Shown: positions 56,951-64,000 of the stretch, piece after piece
How positions within the stretch are numbered: position 1 is the first letter of the stretch
How the letters are laid out: each line of letters starts with the position of its first letter
Origin: Zygaena filipendulae
Taxonomy: Eukaryota; Arthropoda; Insecta; Lepidoptera; Zygaenidae
Length of the DNA: 64,000 nt
Reading direction: 5' to 3'
NCBI GenBank assembly: GCA_907165275.2
Contig: OU015672.1
Coordinates: 8,859,501-8,923,500, forward strand
Program-made: the position numbers and the translations under genes
The notes under the pieces: model-generated
What the model saw: only the letters and a program-made list of their open reading frames with translations
Database searches by the model: none
Told to the model about the DNA's origin: nothing

Positions 56951-59900
56951 ATGTTCACCGATTACTCGAAGACGGTTGGACCGATTTGAAAAATTCTTTT
57001 TTTGTTTGAAAGGGTATACTCCCAATTAGGTCCCATTGCCACCAAATCGGGATCTGATGATGGAATCTTGGAGAAATCGAGGGAACTCTTCAAAAATTAT
57101 AGGCACACCTATAGCGATTTGGGTATTTTTGATAGTAAATCGTTCATTTGCTTTCGGAAAGCAAAATTTGAAGAAGTGGAATTGATGATGCAGACCACAG
57201 GTGGTCATCGGAACAACTCAAAAATAATACGTATTTCACGGGTTCCGATTGAAGCGATTCCAAAAATTGTTTTTTTGTTTGAAAGGGGATACTCCCAAAT
57301 TGATTCCATTGTCACCAAGTCGAGATCTGATAATGGGATCTTGGAGTAACCGAGGGAACTCTTCAAAAATTATGAGAACACTTATAGCGATTTTTGTATT
57401 TTTTATAGTAAAACGTTTCTTTGCTTTCGGAAAGCAAAATTTGAAGAAGAGGAACTGATGATGAAGACCACAGATGGTCATCGGAACTACTCAATAATGG
57501 GTATTTCACGAGTTTCGAATCGATAACTTTAATATGGTTTCTAAACAATTTATGCCCGTCACAATGTATATGGTGAAGTGGAACTGATGGTGATGTACTA
57601 GGAGAACTCCTCAACAATTAACGTCCCTGCGTCGGGAAAAGCAATATTTTGTAAAAGGTTATGAGTAGTTGACATTAGGCTATTGTAACTTAGATTAATT
57701 ACAAACCGACTCACTAAAAAGCAAGAAATAAACAAATTTTTAACAAAAAAATTAAAACCGACTTCCAAAAACACAAAACTAAAAAACTAAAAATAAAAAG
57801 CTAAAAATAACAAAATACCGATTTAATCCAAAAGACAAAAACACACGTAATATTATTATTAGTTTGTGCTACCACTGATCGGTATGAAGTCGGTGACAAG
57901 CCAAATATGGAGGGGGAAGATGGGCTAAGTCGACTCCCGCCACCAGCTCTTCGTGAGTAGAACAACCCAAGTGGGCAGACACCAGCGGGCTTGTCACCGA
58001 ATTCAAACCGATCAGTGGTAGCACAAACCAATAATAATATTACGTGTGTTTTTGTCTTTTGGATTAAATCGGTATTTTGTTATTTTTAGCTTTTTATTTT
58101 TAGTTTTTTAGTTTTGTGTTTTTGGAAGTCGGTTTTAATTTTTTTGTTAAAAATTTGTTTATTATGTATACTGTTTGCATTTATATTGTATTTTATAAAC
58201 ATAAAAAATTGGGGAGCATCCATTAATCACGTGAGGTTCGAAAAAGGGCGAGGGGTTTGGAAAAAATCACGAAATATCACAAGGGAGGGGGGGGGGATAT
58301 AATGTGATATCATGTGCACTTATTTTTTGCTTATTACTTATTTTTATGCCCATCAAAAACAACCTGCAACCTTAATGTCTGTTTGGACATTTTTATCAAT
58401 ATGTTTAATTTTTCAAAATTTTATCAGATTATACCTATATTTTAAGATAATATTCTGAAAATCTTAATATACTGTGAGGTTATTCTAAAACCTCGCCAAA
58501 TCCTATCACCTATCAATTGCTTCAACTGACTGCCTGAATTATAAATACAAAAATAAAAATAAATATACTTAAAATATTTTTTTTTATGAAAATTATTTGT
58601 AGTGATAATATATTGTATAAAAAAGAATATTATACATATCGGATATGATATCCATTGATATAATATATCCTCGCACCCTGAATATTAATATAGATGTAAG
58701 AGTTACTTAACCTATCATTGCAGGGTGAAAGCTACACCTCCATGCACTTGAAGGATGACATCAGCACCGGCATGGTCCCGGCGCTCGTGGACGCGGTCAC
58801 CGCCTATCCCGCCACGGAGCCCCAACACTTCTACCAATTGCACTCTTATGTGTCCAGGGTGAGTCGGCGAATTGAGATATCGAAATCGATGTTGTGGTCT
58901 CATGCTTTCTGTGCAGCCAGTTTTAAGATGACTATAGGCTGCTTTGAGACAATTTTATTTTAATTTACTTTATTTGGAAAATCAACAGCTACAAAAATAA
59001 AATGAACATATAAATAAATAAACATTTGAGTGTCAAACAAAAAAGCCGATTACAGATTTTCGCACATGGGTAGTGGAATAATAAAAAAAAAACATCAATT
59101 CCTCAATAGGCAGCAGCAACTTACATAGTGGGAACTAAGCCCGGTTATGGTTACAAAAAACGAATTTTCTAATACTCGCCTCGCCGACTCACAGCTAGTG
59201 TTGAACAAATCAAAGTCATATTCTTTGGATAATTTGTTGAAATTGTCACTCGCTCGCCACATAAAGGAGTTCTGCCTGTAGTCGGTGGACACTATTTCTG
59301 TATGCAAAGGCGGATTGTATCTAGATCCTTTCGTTTCTGGTGACGCCGCGCGCTCCCGGTGCCCGGCAGGTGTACCTGGAGCGCGACGCGGCGGCCGTGC
59401 GGCGCCTGCGCGGCGACGTGTGGCGCGCGGCGCGGCGCCTGCCGCCCGGCGCGCGCAACGCCTCCTGGCCGGGCGGCCTGCGCGCCGACCCGGGGCTCGC
59501 GCCGCCCGCGCCCGACTCGAGGTGCGACACGCACACACGCACACGCACGCACACGCGCACATGCACGCACACACGACGCAGGTAACACGCCGCCTGTCAT
59601 GTGCAGGTTCGACCACCTGCGCTGGACGACGTTCAACGCGAGCCACGCGTTCATGCCGGACGACCACCGCAACGTGGGGCTCATCGCGGGCGCCTACAGG
59701 AAGGCTCTCGACGTGAGTAGGAGTCTCCGGGGAGGAGTCGGACACTACGAGTAGCCCTCTCTGTGTTATCGTGATGCCCTCGCGCTTGCAGCTGGTGCTG
59801 GACAGCGTCCGCGCGTGGGCGGCGGCGCGCTGGCGCGGGGCGGGCGGGGAGGGCGCGGCGGGGGAGGGCGCGGCGCTGGAGCTGGTGGAGGGGGCGTGGC

Positions 59901-62792
59901 GCTGGGAGCCGCCCACCGCGCTGCGCTACCGCCTGCTGCTGCGGCACGCCGCCTCCAGGGTGAGCGGCGGCGCGGTGGTGGTATTAGTGAAGTGCCGGAT
60001 CGTTAAAAATGTATATCCGCGGATATGGATCCGAATACGGACATTTGGTGATGAAATTCGTCGATACAGATCTAACTTTTCTACTCCATCGGTGTCAGGG
60101 CGGCGTAACGTTGAAACAATAGTTGTCGCCGCTTAATGCTTTGTGTGAAAGGACATATTGTTTTGTTTTGCACTGTGCGAGTCTTTCTTTTGTTTTATAT
60201 TTATTTACTAGAAAGGCTTCAAGTGGAAGTAAAACGTCAATCTACCTCCGGAATCACTGGCCAAGCAACCTTTACATACCGTGTTTGTTCAAACTTAACA
60301 TTGGCAGAATCACCGTCAAAACGATGGAGTCATAAAATCACAAATTGGTATTGGTACTGGAAAGGCTTTGTATAGCGTTTCATCTATGTATTGAAAATTA
60401 ATTTTATTATTTTATTTTGGAGGAAAACCTTACGGCTAATGTAACAAAAATAATATATAAAATGGCAGACAACAGCCATTTGCGGAATTCACAAATAGAT
60501 AAAAATAATAATAAGGTTAAAGTTTCGCCAAAAAGTATTCCTATGAATATGGATCTTTGATTTTCCACGGATATCCGCGGATACGGATACGGATATCGGG
60601 CACGTCGCTAGTGCGTGTGCGTGTGCGCGTGTGCCCTCAGAGCGTGCGGCTGGTGGAGGCGTGCCGCGTGCTGGGCGCGGCGCGGCTGGCGCCCGTGCCC
60701 TACGTGACGGAGAGCGCGCGCGTGCTGGCCGTGCTGCCGGTGGCGGCGCAAGGCGCGCCCGACGCGCTGGCCTTCCTGCGGCGCTGCGAGGCCGGCGCGC
60801 TCGCCGCCGACAGGAACGCGGCGCTGCTCGTCGTGAGTGCCGCCGCCCGCCGAGTGTCCCTCGTCTCGTCTCCCTCGTCTACGAAACAAATCTCTTACCC
60901 CTTCCCTCTTTGTTTCCGTAAACATTTTGACATGTTTTTTTTATCTGCTCGGTTCTTTATTAATTTATGAAATTCGAGATAAATATCTCTCACGCAATCA
61001 CCTTCCAAACCCCCTATGACATATTTTTATGTCATCGGCAAAATAAAGGCAAAGTAAACAAAGCGAAGGTCTCCTCGCCCCCCCGTAGTGCTCACGTAAC
61101 CATATTGTACAGGTGCTGCTGCACGACGGCGACGGGGAGGGCTCGGAGCTGGGCGCGGTGCGCGCGGCGGCGGAGGCGCTGGCGGCGCGGCGGGCGGGCG
61201 CCGTGCTGGGCGTGCTGCGCGCCGCGGCGGGCGCCGAGCGCGAGGCGGCGGCGCGCGCGCTGGCGGCCGGCGCGGCGGCGGGCGCGCTGCCGAGGGACGC
61301 GCTCGTGCTGCTGGCCGCGCCGCACGCCGAGTTCAGCGGGGAGTTCCTCAACAGGGTCAGTGGGCAGCGGGCAGTGCCCCCCCCCCCCCCCCCCCCCGCC
61401 CCCCGGCCCCCCGCCCCCTGGCGCGCCTGACACAGTGCGTGGGCCCGCAGGTGCGCATGAACACGGTGGCGGGCGTGCAGTGGTTCCTGCCGGGCGGGTT
61501 CGCGCGCTTCGCGCAGCTCGACCACCCGCGCTTCCGCGACGCGGCGGGCGCGCGGCCGCAGCTGCACACCGGCCGCTTCAACCTGCGCCACCGGCGCGTG
61601 CTCGCCTTCTACAGGAGCGACTACGACGACGGTCGGTACTCGCGCGGCGGCGGGCCGGTAGCAGTGCTACCTATCTGGCAGACCGTGGTACCTAGTGAGC
61701 AGGCAGGTACCTGGCGGGGGAACAGTGGTACTCGGTAGGCTAGTAGTGGTACCTGGCGAGGGAACAGTGTTACCTATCGGGCAGACCGTGGTACCTAGTG
61801 GGCAAGCAGGTACCTGGCGGGGGAACAGTGGTACTCGGTAGGCTAGTAGTGGTACCTGGCGAGGGAACAGTGTTACCTATCGGGCAGACCGTGGTACCTA
61901 GTGGGCAAGCAGGTACCTGGCGGGGGAACAGTGGTACTCGGTAGGCTAGTAGTGGTACCTGGCGAGGGAACAGTGTTACCTATAGGGCAGACCGTGTTAC
62001 CTAGCGAGTAAACAGTGTTACCTAGTGAGTGAGCAGTGGCCAATGATACATGGTGGGTGAATAATAATACCTAGTACGCACCTGCATGGCGTCTGATGTT
62101 GCAGTTGTCTATGGGCAGCAGTAATCACTTACCATCAGGTGTACCACTTGCCTGTTTGTTCCCTGACATAAAAAAACCTCGTAGACGGGCAGTGGTACCT
62201 AACGGATAGGCAGTAGTAGGTACTTGATATGCGGGCTCTAGCGGGTGAGCAGTAAAAAGCTCTACTTATCACCCCTGCCAACTTCGTGCGTCCCCGCGCC
62301 CCGCGGGATGTGCCAGCGAGCCCAGAGGCGCCAGCGGGGTGTGGGGTCGCTGCTGGGCGTGTGTCGGACAATATCAATTTGCACCCTTTATCCCGGCCCG
62401 CCTCCAGTAGGGAGTACAACAGAGTTTGTACGCAGTATTCATTTAATCGTATTCCGTCAGCGCTGTCTGCGTGGCCGGGCTCCCCGCTCGCGCCGCCCGC
62501 CGAGGTGCTGGCGCGCTCCCCGCTGCACGCGCTGCACGCGCCCGAGCCGGCGCTCGTGCTGGCGCCGCGCCCGCCCCCCTGCGGCCTGGGGGCCCCGGGG
62601 GCGGCCGTGGGGGCGGGGGCGCCGGGGGGCGACGCGCAGCGCTGCCTGGCGGCGGCGGCGCGCGACGGGTTCGGCTCGCTGGAGCTGGGCGCGCGGCCGG
62701 CGCTGGCCAAGCTGCTGCTGGAGCTGCAGGCCGACGGCGCGCTGCCGCCCCCGCCCCCGCCCCACTCCTCGCCCGCGCCCGCCAGCGCGTGA
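55643..62792 (+). CDS. Chpf: Chondroitin polymerizing factor (chondroitin sulfate synthase 2 family)
   Basis: Type II Golgi membrane protein that pairs with chondroitin synthase to extend the GlcA-GalNAc chain. Exons: 55643-56309, 56387-56538, 58724-58858, 59370-59521, 59607-59712, 59792-59959, 60641-60832, 61113-61355, 61451-61631, 62461-62792; the join is 2328 nt, 775 aa, the same length as human CHPF. A short cytosolic tail is followed by one membrane helix (about 14-33), a Pro/Ala stem, RYYSTELGMR (82-91, the RY.STELG.R family block), an N-glycosylation site NRT (113-115), FFLVPDTTYV (180-189), LGRCIL in exon 2, FDHLRWTTFNASHAF in exon 5, PVPYVTES in exon 7, and FLNRVRMNTVAG across exons 8-9. 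Like vertebrate CHPF it has PDT where chondroitin synthase has a DDD metal site, and the second domain has APHAEF where a D.D is expected, so it looks non-catalytic. The start is ATG 55643 with G at -3; the upstream in-frame frame has no ATG. Confidence 0.93.
56597..56812 (-). mobile_element. Helitron-like element in Chpf intron 2
   Basis: GCTGTTCCCTGCGGTTTCC, AGAGATTACCCCTACAATC, TTATAATATTAGGAAGG. An AATAAATAAATAAATAAC-bearing insert splits the end. Confidence 0.7.
56868..57540 (+). repeat. ACCGACTTCCAAAAAGGAGG repeat with internal tandem duplication, Chpf intron 2
   Basis: Starts ACCGACTTCCAAAAAGGAGG, has a 40-T run (56907-56946), then two copies of a 273-bp block (TTTGAAAGGGTATACTCCC at 57005, TTTGAAAGGGGATACTCCC at 57278). 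Short frames in it are by-products. Confidence 0.8.
57727..58163. repeat. Long palindrome, 176-bp arms, in Chpf intron 2
   Basis: 57727-57902 and 57988-58163 are reverse complements with only a few mismatches, separated by 85 nt. Each arm carries AAAACCGACTTCCAAAAACA. Chpf pre-mRNA would fold into a long hairpin here. Confidence 0.9.
59522..59585. repeat. CA/CACG microsatellite in Chpf intron 4
   Basis: ACACACGCACACGCACGCAC-type repeats occupy most of the 85-bp intron. Confidence 0.85.
61377..61397. repeat. Homopolymer run of 21 C in Chpf intron 8
   Basis: C21 followed by further C-rich sequence in a 95-bp intron. Confidence 0.9.
61640..62080. repeat. 103-bp minisatellite in Chpf intron 9
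   Basis: TACCTATCGGGCAGACCGTG recurs at 61668 (variant), 61771, 61874 and 61977 (variant): exact 103-bp period. The unit is itself made of GGTACCT(A/G)G-GAACAGTG submotifs, and looser copies continue to about 62080. Confidence 0.9.
62082..62178 (-). repeat. Interspersed repeat (GGCAAACGGGCAAG type) in Chpf intron 9
   Basis: Reverse of the family at 7990: AATCACTTACCATCAGGTGT and CCACTTGCCTGTTTGTTCC. Confidence 0.75.
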
Positions 62793-62946
62793 CGTCACCG
62801 CGCCCCCCCCCCCCTGCCCCACGTGTCTTAGAATGAAAGTGACCTAACTCAAACTTGCAATCGGGAAACGAGCGCTGTGGGCGCGCGACGCGACCGACAA
62901 GGTGACCGATGTTTAAGTTACTCCTCTCTTACTCATCATTATTTAC

Positions 62947-62952
62947 AATAAA
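62947..62952 (+). terminator. Probable Chpf polyadenylation signal
   Basis: AATAAA 155 nt after the Chpf stop codon; a second signal is at 63670-63675 in GAATAAATAAAA. Either could define the 3' end. Confidence 0.5.
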
Positions 62953-62999
62953 TATGATATGTTCGCAACCCTGATTTATATCAATATCGGCAGATCAGG

Positions 63000-63720
63000 A
63001 ATTTTGAGTTAAGTCACTTACGTTCTAAAGGTATTAAATACGTAATAGTATTAAAATATAAATATTAACATCGCTGCACCCCACATGCGATATTTGTATC
63101 GAAGTGCTGCGCTTCGTCGCGCGTCGCGGCTCGACTGCTCAGTGCTCTCTGTGGCGCCGATATTGTCATGAGCTATATTAACTCAACAAACAAACAAGTT
63201 ATCAACCCTTGAAATGTTTGGCTTCACGCAATATCCAGAAACTAATGGTACAAGCTTGGAAAGTTGAAAATTTTTTGGGTAAATGTTTCTATAGCCCAAT
63301 TTATTGGGACTGCAAATGACACGCCTCTCGTGTCATACACATATAAAAAATTATGTCATCCGCAACGAATCTATAAATGTATTTATAGGTTGTGTTAACC
63401 TCGAGAAACAGTATTATAAAAAATGTGCAATTTGTTTTTAATGAATTTCTATGAGATGTTGTCAAGTTTGGTGAACCATTAATACAAATCCACTACCGCG
63501 TCGGCGGTGTCTCTGTCTACAGATGTTGGTGTATACCTATATTATATCCTATATACAATTTTACTTATTATTTTTAATTACTACGAATGTTTCCATTTAA
63601 TGACAATGAAATTATACTGATGTATTGTTTTATTCAAGATATTTTATTTTATTGTTTGCATGAGTGTTGAATAAATAAAACGATATTGAAATATTTAAAT
63701 GCAATATATTCAGTAAACGC
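63000..63720. other. 3' flank of Chpf, no further gene recognised
   Basis: AT-rich with one GC patch (63100-63150, GTCGCGCGTCGCGGCTCG). May be partly Chpf 3' UTR if the second polyadenylation signal is used. Confidence 0.35.
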
Positions 63721-63721
63721 C

Positions 63722-63822
63722 GGCACAGCCTCCGGTCCACTCGGACCCCCCCGGCCACTGGGGCCCCCGACCACCAGGGCCCCCGGCCACTGGGGCCCCC
63801 GGCCACCAGCGGCCCGGCGACC
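63722..63822. repeat. GC-rich tandem repeat, about 36-bp unit
   Basis: GGCCACTGGGGCCCCCG and ACCACCAGGGCCCCCG alternate two to three times. Both strands are open here, so part of an exon of a next gene cannot be excluded. Confidence 0.6.
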
Positions 63823-64000
63823 TCGCACTAACGATAGTGTCTTTTAACATCCAATATAACGAAAATTCATTTATTAAAACTACTTAATTACAAGCTATAC
63901 GTCAAAACTAGGGCACGTCACGGATCCTACCTCTCTGGCGCGCTGTGCAGCTCGCTGGCAACGCGCCAGTGAAGTAAAATATTTAATACAAATAAAATAA

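Noticed and set aside
57002..57617. Overlapping open frames on both strands in Chpf intron 2
   Set aside because: They are translations of the duplicated GACTTCCAAAAAGGAGG repeat.
59095..59916. 273-codon minus-strand open frame
   Set aside because: Runs across several Chpf exons and introns with low-complexity Arg/Ala/Pro translation; a shadow.
61668..62000. CRISPR-like direct repeats
   Set aside because: Units are contiguous 103-bp tandem copies with no unique spacers, in a eukaryotic intron.
62135..62847. Open frames on both strands over the last Chpf exon
   Set aside because: Only the frame joined at 62461 continues the CHPF C-terminus and ends at 62792; the rest are GC shadows.

Overview
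The window is animal nuclear DNA, almost certainly from a moth or butterfly (Lepidoptera). Genes are split by short GT-AG introns. The intergenic DNA is AT-rich and packed with non-autonomous mobile elements of lepidopteran type. The main ones are a Helitron-like family with TCCTACTAATATTATAAA at one end and a GC hairpin plus CTAG at the other, several hairpin (terminal inverted repeat) families, a tRNA-derived SINE, and small retroposons with simple-sequence tails.

Layout. Bases 1-40,400 hold no gene I can name: a mosaic of Helitron-like copies, inverted-repeat elements, SINEs and microsatellites. It does contain one candidate coding exon on the minus strand (1524-1613), one protein-like open stretch (about 31126-31310, minus) and one GC-rich promoter-like island (39320-39535). 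Bases 40,526-43,083 hold the coding exons of an ARL6/BBS3 small GTPase on the minus strand, with a probable non-coding first exon and a ciliary X-box near 44,800-44,975. Bases 45,386-52,072 hold a nine-exon sugar-transporter-family (MFS/SLC2, Tret1-like) gene, also minus. Bases 55,643-62,792 hold a ten-exon chondroitin polymerizing factor gene (CHPF, chondroitin sulfate synthase 2 family) on the plus strand, whose joined exons give 775 codons. About 1.2 kb of flank follows, ending in a GC-rich tandem repeat.

The three genes are not an operon and do different jobs: cilium/BBSome trafficking, membrane sugar transport, and chondroitin chain synthesis in the Golgi. The transporter and CHPF are divergent, with 3.6 kb between start codons. 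ARL6 and the transporter are head-to-tail. All three have very GC-rich exons (third positions almost all G or C) inside AT-rich introns, and all three have replaced some family hallmark residues. I found no convincing new multi-gene system. The points most worth following are the X-box/split-leader model for ARL6, the missing switch II glutamine in ARL6, Gly-rich loops in the transporter, the long intronic palindrome in CHPF, and the density and joint structures of the Helitron-like copies. Exon coordinates were read by eye from splice signals and reading-frame continuity; repeat boundaries are approximate unless both ends are stated.
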